A stretch of 64,000 bases of DNA. Source: Bacteroides mediterraneensis (GTDB taxonomy: Bacteria; Bacteroidota; Bacteroidia; Bacteroidales; Bacteroidaceae). The translations under genes were made by a program, and so were the position numbers. Location of the stretch: contig NZ_LT635783.1 in the NCBI RefSeq assembly GCF_900128455.1, positions 2,381,935-2,445,934 of the forward strand, read 5' to 3'. The notes under the pieces were generated by a model that ran no database searches, was not told the origin of the DNA, and saw only the letters and a list, made by a program, of their open reading frames with translations. Below, one piece after another: positions 10,148 to 17,719 of this stretch (within the stretch, counting starts at the first letter, position 1; every line of letters begins with the position of its first letter).

Positions 10148-11377
10148 ATGACAAGGAGTACATTTCGCGTGCTGTTCTATGCGAACGGCAGCAAGGAGAA
10201 GAACGGAATTGTCCCCATCATGGGACGGGTTACAATCAACGGGACGGTGGCGCAGTTCAGTTGCAAGCGGAGCATCGCAAAGGAGCTTTGGGACGCAAAA
10301 GGCAACCGTGTCAAGGGCAAGAGCCGTGAAGCGAGGGAGACGAACCTTGCGCTTGACAACATAAAGGCGCAAATCATCAAGCACTACCAGCGCATATCCG
10401 ACCGTGAGGCGTATGTTACGGCTGAAATGGTGCGCAACGCCTATCAGGGCATCGGTGGTGAGTATGAGACGCTGCTCAAAGCCTTTGACCGTGAGAACGA
10501 GGTGTTCAAAAAGCGTGTCGGCAAGGACAGGAAGCTGGCGACCTATCAGTCACGGGTAGTAGCAAGAAACTATGTGGCGGCATTCATCAAGTCGTTCTAC
10601 AAACGCAGTGATATGTCCATGCTGGAACTTACGCCCGACTTCATCAAGGAGTTCGCGGTCTATCTTTCCACGGAAGCGGGATTGCGCAACGGCACGATAT
10701 GGGAAAAGTGCATGTGGCTGAAAGGTGTGGTGATGAGGGCGCACTTCAACGGGCTGATACCGAGAAATCCGTTTGCGCAGTTCCACATCAGCCCGAATGT
10801 CAAGGAGCGTAAGTTTCTGACGGAGGACGAGTTGAAGGCGGTGATGACACACGAGTTCGCAGACCCGAAGCTGGCATACATCCGTGACCTGTTCGTGTTT
10901 GCGAGCTTCACCGCCCTCTCTTTCGTGGACATCAAGGAACTGACCAACGACCGCATCGTGGAAGTGAACGGCGAGAAGTGGATTATTTCCAAGCGGCACA
11001 AGACGGGCGTACCGTTCCAAGTGAAGCTGCTGGACATCCCCTTACAGATAATCGAGCGTTACCGTCCGTTTCAAGAAAACAACTTCGTATTTCCCAACCT
11101 GAACTATTGGTCAATCTGCAAGCCGTTGAAGAAAATGATACGGGAATGCGGTGTGAATAAGGACATCAGCTTCCATTGCTCACGTCATGGATTCGCAACC
11201 TTGGCCCTCTGCAAGGGTATGCCGATAGAGAGCGTAAGCCGCATTTTGGGTCATACGAACATCGAAACGACCCAAATCTATGCGAAGATAACCGTGGAGA
11301 AGCTGGATAACGACCTCACGATGCTGGGCGACAAGCTGAGCAAGTCATTCGGTAACATCAAAGTGGCAGGGATATGA
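10148..11377 (+). CDS. Tyrosine site-specific integrase of the mobilizable element
   Basis: The 409-aa protein has an N-terminal arm-binding region, a core-binding SAM-like domain (about residues 110-215) and a C-terminal tyrosine recombinase domain with HCSRHGFAT, the GHTNIETTQIYAKI end and the catalytic Tyr. The usual first catalytic Arg is replaced: the motif reads TALSFVDIKEL, with Ser where most family members have Arg. The same substitution is known in IntDOT-like integrases of Bacteroides elements. It catalyses integration and excision of the element. ATG 10148 was taken because an upstream in-frame TTG overlaps the -7 promoter element. Its stop overlaps the next ORF by ATGA. Confidence 0.9.
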   Translation: MTRSTFRVLFYANGSKEKNGIVPIMGRVTINGTVAQFSCKRSIAKELWDAKGNRVKGKSREARETNLALDNIKAQIIKHYQRISDREAYVTAEMVRNAYQGIGGEYETLLKAFDRENEVFKKRVGKDRKLATYQSRVVARNYVAAFIKSFYKRSDMSMLELTPDFIKEFAVYLSTEAGLRNGTIWEKCMWLKGVVMRAHFNGLIPRNPFAQFHISPNVKERKFLTEDELKAVMTHEFADPKLAYIRDLFVFASFTALSFVDIKELTNDRIVEVNGEKWIISKRHKTGVPFQVKLLDIPLQIIERYRPFQENNFVFPNLNYWSICKPLKKMIRECGVNKDISFHCSRHGFATLALCKGMPIESVSRILGHTNIETTQIYAKITVEKLDNDLTMLGDKLSKSFGNIKVAGI

Positions 11378-11745
11378 AACGGACAACAATCACAATGGAT
11401 GTGTGCGGCAGGATTGCCGTGCCGTCCGATACCGCCAATTTGTGGATGAGCGAAATGGAATTGGTAAGGCTGTTCGATGTAATCGCCCCGATACTCCGTG
11501 CCGCTATCCGAGCCGTGTACAAGACCGGAGTGTTGCAGCCTTGCGAGGTGGAAAGACGCATCAGGCTGCCCAATGGTTATTATGCGGATGTGTATGCCTT
11601 GCCTATGGTCGTGGCACTCGCTTTCCGTATCAATACGCCAAATGCCGCAAGGGTACGCAATACCCTGCTCAAAAGGCTGTGCTTGCGAAAAGAAAGACAA
11701 ATGCTGTGGTTTTCGTTAGGCAGCAGTACAGCGTGTAAATGTTAG
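11374..11745 (+). CDS. Hypothetical element protein, 123 aa
   Basis: The frame starts inside the integrase stop (ATGA overlap), which suggests translational coupling. The protein has no recognised domain. Its middle (residues about 25-95) looks helical and includes a SEMELVRLFDV segment and an RRIRLPNGYYADVY segment, the sort of pattern seen in small element-borne regulatory proteins. The C-terminus (CKC end) is weak. A strong terminator follows at 11796, closing the int unit. Function unknown. Confidence 0.55.
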   Translation: MKRTTITMDVCGRIAVPSDTANLWMSEMELVRLFDVIAPILRAAIRAVYKTGVLQPCEVERRIRLPNGYYADVYALPMVVALAFRINTPNAARVRNTLLKRLCLRKERQMLWFSLGSSTACKC

Positions 11746-11795
11746 CGGGTGCAGTTGCGTGTCAATACGCCCGTGCATTCACACAACCCAAGTCT

Positions 11796-11835
11796 GCCCG
11801 AAGAAGTATCATTTTCCGCTTCTTCGGGCTTTTTC
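11796..11835 (+). terminator. Rho-independent terminator after the integrase unit
   Basis: GCCCGAAGAAG (11796-11806) pairs perfectly with CTTCTTCGGGC (11819-11829) and is followed by a T-rich run. Confidence 0.85.
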
Positions 11836-11896
11836 TTTTCGCCTTTGGATGGCTGATATTGCCCGTTCCGCCGCATTTTCTTATCGGTCAGTTTCT

Positions 11897-11960
11897 TTTG
11901 CGCCGTTTCGCATAGTTTTACTTATCAATGTTTTAGCCGTCCTGCCGTAGCTTTGCAACC
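11897..11960 (+). promoter_or_regulatory. Second copy of the conserved promoter module, before the helicase gene
   Basis: This is the partner of 10071-10134, with the same spacing from TTTGCGCCGTT to the -7 element (TAGCTTTG at 11948-11955) and the same GCAACC after it. A short hairpin, GCCGAC (11976-11981) with GTCGGC (11987-11992), follows in the leader before the gene start at 12016. Confidence 0.5.
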
Positions 11961-12015
11961 ATGTTTAATCCGCTTGCCGACAAGGTGTCGGCGGCACTAA
12001 AACCAAGTAAAGCCA

Positions 12016-13209
12016 ATGACAGAAAAAGAAGAATTCATCCGAGTAGGCACAACGCTCTACAAGATTGTGAACCAGCCCCGTATTGACGGCGGCTATGTGA
12101 GGAAGCGCATCGCATGGAACTCTGAGACCTTGCGGCAGGACTACGGCAAGGACTATATGGCTGGCATCCCGAAGTATGACGGCTTCTGCACCGTACCCGA
12201 CCATGTGGGATACAAGCCCGTAGTCGGCAAGTTCCTCAACCTCTACGAGCCGATAAGCCATGTTCCCGTGCAGGGCGACTTCCCCTGCATCCGCTCGCTG
12301 GCGGAACACATCTTCGGCGAACAGTACGAGTTGGGCATGGACTATTTGCAGTTGCTCTACCTTTACCCCGTACAGAAGCTGCCCATCCTGTTGCTCGTGT
12401 CCGAAGAGAGGAACACGGGCAAGAGTACGTTCCTGAATTTCCTGAAAGCCGTGTTCCAAAACAACGTGACGTTCAACACCAACGAGGACTTCCGCAGCCA
12501 GTTCAATTCAGATTGGGCTGGCAAGCTGCTCATCATGGTGGACGAGGTGCTGCTCAACCGCCGTGAGGACAGCGAGCGGTTGAAGAACCTCAGCACCACA
12601 CTATCCTACAAGGTGGAAGCGAAAGGCAAGGACCGTGACGAGATAGGATTTTTCGCCAAGTTCGTGCTTTGCTCCAACAACGAGCACCTGCCCGTCATCA
12701 TTGACGCAGGAGAGACACGCTATTGGGTGCGGAAGATTGTGCCGTTACGAAGTGACGATACCGACTTCCTGCAAAAACTGAAAGCGGAGATACCCGCTTT
12801 TCTCCATTTCCTGCAACACAGGCAGCTATCCACCGAAAAGGAAAGTCGTATGTGGTTCAACCCGAAGCGGCTGGAAACGGATGCACTGCGGAAGATTATC
12901 CGAAGCAACCGCAACCGTTTGGAGATAGAGATGGCGGAACTGCTGCTCGACATCATGGCAAGCGTGGGCGTCAGTTCTGTTTCTTTTTGCCTCAATGACA
13001 TTATCCCGTTGCTCGTCTGCTCGCAAGTAAAGGTGGAGAAGTCGCAGGTTCGGATAGTGGTGCAGGAATGCTGGAAGCTGGCTCCTGCATCCAATTCGCT
13101 TTCCTACACCACCTATCAATACGACTACAACCGTGAATGCCGTTACTCGCCCGTCAGGAGGATTGGACGCTACTATACGGTAAGCAAGGAACAGTTAGAA
13201 ACACTCTGA
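12016..13209 (+). CDS. SF3-type helicase/primase-like replication protein (DUF5906-like)
   Basis: The 397-aa protein carries a Walker A motif (ERNTGKST, Lys136) and a Walker B-like LLIMVDEVLL, followed by LCSNNEHLPV, which resembles the sensor region of superfamily 3 helicases. The overall layout matches the DUF5906/primase-helicase proteins that lie between integrase and mobilization genes in Bacteroides mobilizable elements. Its probable role is to unwind or prime the excised circle for replication. It follows a conserved promoter module and a small leader hairpin. There is no N-terminal primase domain, so origin recognition may need a host partner. Confidence 0.75.
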   Translation: MTEKEEFIRVGTTLYKIVNQPRIDGGYVRKRIAWNSETLRQDYGKDYMAGIPKYDGFCTVPDHVGYKPVVGKFLNLYEPISHVPVQGDFPCIRSLAEHIFGEQYELGMDYLQLLYLYPVQKLPILLLVSEERNTGKSTFLNFLKAVFQNNVTFNTNEDFRSQFNSDWAGKLLIMVDEVLLNRREDSERLKNLSTTLSYKVEAKGKDRDEIGFFAKFVLCSNNEHLPVIIDAGETRYWVRKIVPLRSDDTDFLQKLKAEIPAFLHFLQHRQLSTEKESRMWFNPKRLETDALRKIIRSNRNRLEIEMAELLLDIMASVGVSSVSFCLNDIIPLLVCSQVKVEKSQVRIVVQECWKLAPASNSLSYTTYQYDYNRECRYSPVRRIGRYYTVSKEQLETL

Positions 13210-13221
13210 TATTTTGATGAA

Positions 13222-13605
13222 ATGATGAAAGCATATATAAACATAAAGAATAACAGCAACTTACATGCTCATCAAACGCTCAACAAAAGGATTGGGCTGA
13301 TGAAAAGAGAAAACGGACGCAGCCCCACACATCACTTTTCTTTTGGCGAGCGGTTTGATGAAACGCTGATGAAGGGTTATTGCATTAGCTGTCAGCATAT
13401 TATACTACCTAATCATCAATTCATCGGAATTTCACCCTTCATCAAGTCTGCCGGGGAAGCAGCAGAGGTGAATATCGCCATCCGCAGACAGGTCGGACGG
13501 ACTTCCAGTCTGCCGACAGACAAGGGAAAGCCGATGTCGCTGGCGAAAAGAAAAAGGCAGCCAATGTCCGCCGACATCATCGCTGACGCCGCCGCAGGCT
13601 TTTAG
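13222..13605 (+). CDS. Uncertain ORF, 127 aa, before the oriT region
   Basis: An open frame starts 12 bases after the helicase gene and is rich in basic residues, with a KGKPMSLAKRKRQPM segment near the C-terminus. No family is recognised. Position suggests a small DNA-binding accessory mobilization protein, but the composition also fits a chance frame through a regulatory region. The opposite strand has a competing long frame that is clearly a shadow of the relaxase. Confidence 0.35.
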   Translation: MMKAYINIKNNSNLHAHQTLNKRIGLMKRENGRSPTHHFSFGERFDETLMKGYCISCQHIILPNHQFIGISPFIKSAGEAAEVNIAIRRQVGRTSSLPTDKGKPMSLAKRKRQPMSADIIADAAAGF

Positions 13606-13621
13606 GAAACAAAAAGCCATA

Positions 13622-13699
13622 GCTCATTAGGGCGTTTTCTTCACGCACCGCTGACGCTAATGCTAAAAACGCCCCAATGAGCCAGCGGGGTTGCACCCC
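13622..13699. other. Candidate origin of transfer (oriT) with a large inverted repeat
   Basis: A 17-bp inverted repeat with one mismatch (13622-13638 with 13666-13682) has a 27-base loop, and is followed at once by a small GGGGTTGCACCCC dyad (13687-13699). The block lies about 90 bp upstream of the MobV relaxase gene, where oriT sites of this relaxase family usually sit. The nick site cannot be called from sequence alone. Confidence 0.45.
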
Positions 13700-13790
13700 T
13701 CTGGACACCCCCGTTTGCCCCATGCGGTTATGACCGCAGGCAGACGGACACCGACAAACAAGTTTGTACAACCTAAAAAACAAGAAACGA

Positions 13791-15161
13791 ATGGGATATA
13801 TCAGCATCCAAATCAACAAGGCGAAAGGTTCGGCTGACACGGGCGCATCCGACCATATAGAACGCAAGACCACGCCCAAGAACGCAGACCCCACACGCAC
13901 CCATCTCAACCGTGAGTTGGTGGAGTTTCCCGACGGCGTGGCAGACCGCACCGAAGCGATAAGCCACCGCATCCGCACAGCTGGCATCAAAAGGAAGATA
14001 ACGCCCGACCAAGTGCGGGCAATCCGCATCGTGCTTTCGGGCACGCATGAAGATATGGTGAGAGTGCAGGACGAAGGCAGGCTGGGTGAATGGTGCGATG
14101 ACAACCTGCAATGGCTACATCGCACATTCGGCAGGGAGAACACCGTTTCGGCAGTACTGCACATGGACGAACACACGCCGCACATCCATGCAACGGTCGT
14201 GCCGATAGTGACGGGAGAGCGCAGGAAAGCCAAGAAGAAACAAGCGGACAGCAAACGCACCTACCGTAAGAAAGCCAATGCCGTGCGCCTGTGCGCCGAT
14301 GACCTCATGAGCCGTGAAAGGCTTGTTTCCTATCACGACAGTTATGCCAAGGCGATGGCGAAGTACGGCTTGAAGCGTGGCATACGGGGTTCAGAGGCAC
14401 GGCACACCACCACCGCCCAATACTACCGAGACCTGAAACGGCAGACGGGAGAGCTTGAAGCCAACGTGCAGCAGTTGCAGACCGAACGCCAACAGGCAAA
14501 GCAGGAACTTGACGAAGTCAAAAAAGAAATCAAGTCGGAGAAGCTGGAAGCCGCCAAGACCGAGGCGAAAGCGGCACTCGTGGCAAAGGTCGGTTCTCTT
14601 TTGGGCAGTGGCAAGTTGAAAGGGCTGGAAGCCGACAACCGCACCCTGCAAGGCGAGGTTGCCGCCCGTGACGAGAGTATCGAATTATTGCAAAAGCAGA
14701 TGGAGCGGCAGCAGGAGGAACACAGCCGCCAATTGGTGGAACTGCAAGCCAAGTACCGCAGGGAAATGGCGGACAAGGAAGCGGCACACCAAGAGGAAGT
14801 GTCATTCCTAAAATCCATTATCCAAAAAGCCAAGAAATGGTTTCCGCTGTTTCAAGAGCTGGTGTATATGGAGAAGTTCTGCCTTAAAGTCGGCTTCAAC
14901 GAGAGGCAGACTGCCACGCTCATCAGCGGCAAACCGCTGTTCTACGAGGGCGAACTCTATTCGGAGGAACACAGGCGGAAGTTCAAGACCGAGAGGGCAG
15001 GCTTCCAAGTGGTAAAAGACCCGAAAGACAAAGCTAAACTTGCGCTTGCCATCAACGGGCAACTGATTGGCGAATGGTTCAAGGAGCAGTTTGGCAGGCT
15101 GTTCTCATCCGTTAAAAGGACGGTTGAACCGCTTAGGAGAGGCAAGGGCATGGGATTATAA
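13791..15161 (+). CDS. MobV-family relaxase
   Basis: The 456-aa protein has the MobV (Pre/Mob) signature: the metal-binding motif HMDEHTPHIH at residues 124-133 and an N-terminal SIQINKAKG region with RTHLNREL near residue 40. Residues about 215-350 form a long coiled coil rich in Glu, Gln and Lys. MobV relaxases nick oriT on one strand and carry the DNA through a helper's conjugation pore. ATG 13791 was chosen over an in-frame TTG at 13764 because family members begin close to the SIQINKAKG block. The nearby inverted repeats at 13622-13699 are the probable target. Confidence 0.88.
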   Translation: MGYISIQINKAKGSADTGASDHIERKTTPKNADPTRTHLNRELVEFPDGVADRTEAISHRIRTAGIKRKITPDQVRAIRIVLSGTHEDMVRVQDEGRLGEWCDDNLQWLHRTFGRENTVSAVLHMDEHTPHIHATVVPIVTGERRKAKKKQADSKRTYRKKANAVRLCADDLMSRERLVSYHDSYAKAMAKYGLKRGIRGSEARHTTTAQYYRDLKRQTGELEANVQQLQTERQQAKQELDEVKKEIKSEKLEAAKTEAKAALVAKVGSLLGSGKLKGLEADNRTLQGEVAARDESIELLQKQMERQQEEHSRQLVELQAKYRREMADKEAAHQEEVSFLKSIIQKAKKWFPLFQELVYMEKFCLKVGFNERQTATLISGKPLFYEGELYSEEHRRKFKTERAGFQVVKDPKDKAKLALAINGQLIGEWFKEQFGRLFSSVKRTVEPLRRGKGMGL

Positions 15162-15238
15162 ACAATACCAACGGAAAAATAGCAAGTTTGTGTTTGGGGC
15201 AGACCAAAACCGCTTGCTATCCTCAGTTGGTTGAAACG

Positions 15239-15802
15239 TCATTTTATTTGTGCCCGAATCCTACTCAAACTTGCCTGTGTGATGCCTAAATAGGTGGCGA
15301 TACTTCCTAACGGCAACCGCTGTAACAAATCAGGCTCTTTCTCTAACAACTCGTGATACCGTTCCGAGGCGACGGCTGACAACATGGAAATCAGCCGTTC
15401 CTCGGCAGCAAGCAGTTCCATTTCCGCATAACGCCGTCCCCAATTGGCTATGTGCAAATCCTTCAAGAATAACTCTTTCAGTTTTTTCCTTTCCAATACA
15501 TATAAGACAGAATTTTCCATCAGCTCCATTGTTTCATACCCCGGTTCGTCATTCACATATCCTTTCATGGAAACAATAGTCGCCCCTTCCTTGCCGACCC
15601 AAAAGGTAATTTCTTTTCCCTCTACCGAAGTATAGGCGCGGACAATGCCTTTCTTGATGAAAAAGATGTCTTTTTCTATCTTGCCATATTCCAACACTTG
15701 GAATCCTTTTGGGTATGAGACTTCCGTCAGGCATTGCCGCAACTTGTCCAAAGACGCATCTGGCATGGCATATCTCTGGTTGATGATTTCCTTTATATCC
15801 AT
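15239..15802 (-). CDS. Crp/Fnr-family transcriptional regulator
   Basis: The 187-aa protein has an N-terminal cyclic-nucleotide-binding-like beta-barrel (about residues 20-115) with KDIFFIKKGIVRAY, and a C-terminal winged helix including IATYLGITQASLSRIR (recognition helix, about residues 167-182). It has no Cys cluster for an Fnr-type FeS centre. It is divergent from the SMR/MFS efflux genes with 156 bp between, which contain a dyad near the efflux promoter, so it probably controls those pumps. The ligand is unknown. The start fits a -7 element at 15822-15829. Confidence 0.87.
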   Translation of the reverse strand: MDIKEIINQRYAMPDASLDKLRQCLTEVSYPKGFQVLEYGKIEKDIFFIKKGIVRAYTSVEGKEITFWVGKEGATIVSMKGYVNDEPGYETMELMENSVLYVLERKKLKELFLKDLHIANWGRRYAEMELLAAEERLISMLSAVASERYHELLEKEPDLLQRLPLGSIATYLGITQASLSRIRAQIK

Positions 15803-15821
15803 AAGTCATTTTGTTGTGGTA

Positions 15822-15829
15822 CAAAATTA
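15822..15829 (-). promoter_or_regulatory. -7 element for the Crp/Fnr gene
   Basis: Read leftward, TAATTTTG matches TAnnTTTG, 20 bp before the gene start. Confidence 0.5.
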
Positions 15830-15883
15830 TAAAATAGCGCACAGAAACAGCTGCTAACGGCTGTTTTTTGTCAAATGCAAAAT

Positions 15884-15909
15884 CCGTTTTTACCAAATGT
15901 AAAAAACGG
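15884..15909. promoter_or_regulatory. Candidate operator dyad in the regulator/efflux gap
   Basis: CCGTTTTTAC (15884-15893) is mirrored by GTAAAAAACGG (15899-15909), with one extra base, about 16 bp upstream of the efflux -7 element. Position and symmetry suit binding of a dimeric Crp/Fnr protein. Confidence 0.4.
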
Positions 15910-15925
15910 TTAGAAATTACTTGCT

Positions 15926-15933
15926 TACTTTTG
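15926..15933 (+). promoter_or_regulatory. -7 element for the efflux genes
   Basis: TACTTTTG matches TAnnTTTG, 25 bp before the SMR gene start. No good TTTG -33 box is present, which fits an activator-dependent promoter. Confidence 0.5.
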
Positions 15934-15958
15934 CACCCGAATTTAATAAATCATAGGT

Positions 15959-16285
15959 ATGAATTGGATAATTTTATTTTTGGCAGGATTGTTTGAGGTA
16001 AGCCTTACATTCTGCTTGGGAAAAACGAGAGAGGCATCAGGTATTGGTTTTTATCTGTGGGGAAGCGGTTTCTTGGCTTCTACGGTATTGAGTATGACAT
16101 TACTTGCCAAAGCGGTTCAGACTTTGCCTTTGGGTACGGCATACGCCATTTGGACGGGTATCGGAGCGGTCGGCACGGTCTTGATTGGGATATTCGTTTT
16201 CAAAGAGCCGGCCACTCCCATACGGCTTTTCTTCCTGTTCACGCTCATTGCCTCCTTGATTGGATTGAAAGTTGTGTCATACTGA
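15959..16285 (+). CDS. SMR-family efflux protein, SugE/Gdx-like
   Basis: The 108-aa protein has four transmembrane helices and the small multidrug resistance pattern, with the key membrane Glu13 in AGLFEVSLT and the TAYAIWTGIGAVGTVLIG helix. The LFEV context resembles SugE/Gdx (guanidinium or quaternary ammonium export) more than EmrE. It works as an antiparallel dimer that exchanges protons for cations. The MFS gene follows 12 bp later. It is probably regulated by the divergent Crp/Fnr protein. Confidence 0.85.
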   Translation: MNWIILFLAGLFEVSLTFCLGKTREASGIGFYLWGSGFLASTVLSMTLLAKAVQTLPLGTAYAIWTGIGAVGTVLIGIFVFKEPATPIRLFFLFTLIASLIGLKVVSY

Positions 16286-16297
16286 AAGGAGGAATAA

Positions 16298-17503
16298 ATG
16301 ATGAAATATGAATTGAGAGAAAACCGCGGCATTCCGGCACCTCTGCTGGCTCTGCTGGCAGTCGCTACCGGGCTTTCCGTTGCCAACTGCTACTACAACC
16401 AGCCTTTGTTGGGCAGCATGGCAAAGGATTTTGGGGTAAGCGACTTTTCTGCCAGCATGGTTGCGACATTGACCCAGATAGGTTATGTAGTCGGACTTGT
16501 GTTTGTCATTCCGCTTGGCGATTTGGTTTCACGAAAGCAGCTGATATTGACCAATTATATCATTTCATCGTGCGCATTGCTTGCCATAGCACTTGCCCCT
16601 AACATCTATTGGGTGTGGGGCGCATCCTTGCTTGCCGGAGCCTCTTCGGTTATGCCGCAGTTCTTCATCCCGTTGGTGTCTTTCCATTCAGCACCAGCAC
16701 ACAAGGTACGCAACGTGGGGATTATACAGTCCTGTCTGCTCATAGGCATTCTTGGCTCACGGGTGTTAAGTGGTTTCCTGGCTGATATGTGGGGATGGCG
16801 TTCCGTCTATTTTGTGGCTTGTGTGTTTATGCTCGGATGCTTTCTTATGATTTACAAGATGCTTCCCGTTCTGCCTGCTCGTTCACGTGAAAATTATGCG
16901 GGTCTGATGAAATCCTTGTTGCGTCTGCTTGCCAAATACCCGTACTTGCGTATCGCTTCGTTGAGGGCGGCATTGGCTTATGGCTCGTTCTTTGCGTTGT
17001 GGAGTTGCCTTGCTTTCCGGATGAAGCAAGAGCCTTTCTTTGCGAGTGACGATATTATCGGCGCACTCGGTTTGTGCGGATTGGCAGGTGCGTCTACGGT
17101 TGTATTCATTAGCGGCTATATCCAGAAGTACGGCGTAAGGTTCTTCTCCATTGTCGGGGGATGTGTTATCTTGGCTGCATGGTTGTTGGCATTTTTTGGA
17201 AATGACAGCTACTTGTGGATGATAATCGCCATCCTTTTGATTGATGCAGGAATGCAATGCATCCATTTGTCAAATCAGACCAGCGTGGTCTCCCTTGACG
17301 CATCCGCCATCAACCGAGTCAATACCGTTTATATGACCATCTACTTTCTGGGCGGTTCTGCTGGTACGTTCGTTTCAGGTCTGTTTTGGCAACATTACGG
17401 ATGGGCAGGCGTGGTAGGAGTAGGAGTTGCCTTTACCGTGGCTTCCTTGTTCGTTAATTGCTTCCAACCAAGACTGCATAAGGATGAATGCTCAATATTC
17501 TGA
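16298..17503 (+). CDS. MFS transporter, drug-efflux type
   Basis: The 401-aa protein has about 12 transmembrane helices. An early NCYYNQPLLGSMAKDF stretch and a PLGDLVSRKQL loop between helices 2 and 3 match the MFS signature seen in proton-driven efflux carriers. It follows the SMR gene closely. An unusually complete Shine-Dalgarno sequence (AAAGGAGGA, 16285-16293) precedes the start; this is rare in Bacteroidales, which rely little on it, and hints at transfer from another group. Two ATGs in tandem (16298, 16301) could start it. Substrate unknown. Confidence 0.85.
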   Translation: MMKYELRENRGIPAPLLALLAVATGLSVANCYYNQPLLGSMAKDFGVSDFSASMVATLTQIGYVVGLVFVIPLGDLVSRKQLILTNYIISSCALLAIALAPNIYWVWGASLLAGASSVMPQFFIPLVSFHSAPAHKVRNVGIIQSCLLIGILGSRVLSGFLADMWGWRSVYFVACVFMLGCFLMIYKMLPVLPARSRENYAGLMKSLLRLLAKYPYLRIASLRAALAYGSFFALWSCLAFRMKQEPFFASDDIIGALGLCGLAGASTVVFISGYIQKYGVRFFSIVGGCVILAAWLLAFFGNDSYLWMIIAILLIDAGMQCIHLSNQTSVVSLDASAINRVNTVYMTIYFLGGSAGTFVSGLFWQHYGWAGVVGVGVAFTVASLFVNCFQPRLHKDECSIF

Positions 17504-17548
17504 CTAAAATAATTTTTGGAATGATCCTTTCAGTCTGAATATTTTTCA

Positions 17549-17556
17549 TACCTTTG
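17549..17556 (+). promoter_or_regulatory. -7 element upstream of a 43-codon ORF
   Basis: TACCTTTG matches TAnnTTTG and lies 31 bp before the small ORF at 17588. Confidence 0.4.
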
Positions 17557-17587
17557 TACCGTAAGAGTTTCCCGAACAAGCAAAGCG

Positions 17588-17719
17588 ATGCAGACCACGG
17601 CAATTAGAACGGTTACCAACTCATTACCCGAAAACGAGGTAATTCTTCTAACTCTCTTGATTTCAAAGAGGTATATTCCTTATACAGATTTACAGAAAAT
17701 CTCTGGAATAACCTTGTGA
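17588..17719 (+). CDS. Short, possibly truncated ORF, 43 aa
   Basis: ATG 17588 opens a 43-codon frame (starts MQTTAIRTVTN, ends LQKISGITL) just downstream of a -7 element. Its helical, hydrophobic C-terminal part, ending in ISKRYIPYTDLQKISGI, looks like the start of a helix-turn-helix rather than random sequence. The last codons coincide with the right candidate attachment repeat (17690-17710), so it may be a gene cut by insertion or deletion of the element. No family recognised. Confidence 0.35.
   Translation: MQTTAIRTVTNSLPENEVILLTLLISKRYIPYTDLQKISGITL
17690..17710 (+). repeat. Right candidate attachment repeat
   Basis: Direct copy of 9880-9900 with two mismatches, about 190 bp past the last cargo gene. 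Confidence 0.3.

Larger units (their letters stand above)
9880..17710. mobile_element. Integrative mobilizable element carrying an efflux cargo
   Basis: This block lies between the core trkH gene and the polysaccharide locus. It carries, in order, an IntDOT-like tyrosine integrase, a small ORF, an SF3-type helicase/primase-like protein, a structured oriT candidate, a MobV relaxase, and a Crp/Fnr regulator with SMR and MFS pumps. No conjugation (tra) genes are present, so it would depend on a helper element for transfer. The outer limits are set by an imperfect 21-bp direct repeat (19 matches) and are uncertain; the core from 10071 to 17503 is firm. Confidence 0.65.

Noticed and set aside
11961-12086. 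41-codon frame directly after the conserved promoter module
   Set aside because: It overlaps the helicase start out of frame and includes the leader hairpin; no protein-like pattern beyond that.
13577-14260. 227-codon frame on the minus strand
   Set aside because: It overlaps the well-supported MobV relaxase and the oriT dyads, and its composition is that of an antisense shadow.
15841-15925. Guanidine-type riboswitch upstream of the SMR gene, because ACGG motifs occur twice
   Set aside because: The motifs lie upstream of the -7 element, outside the predicted transcript, and are not in hairpin loops.
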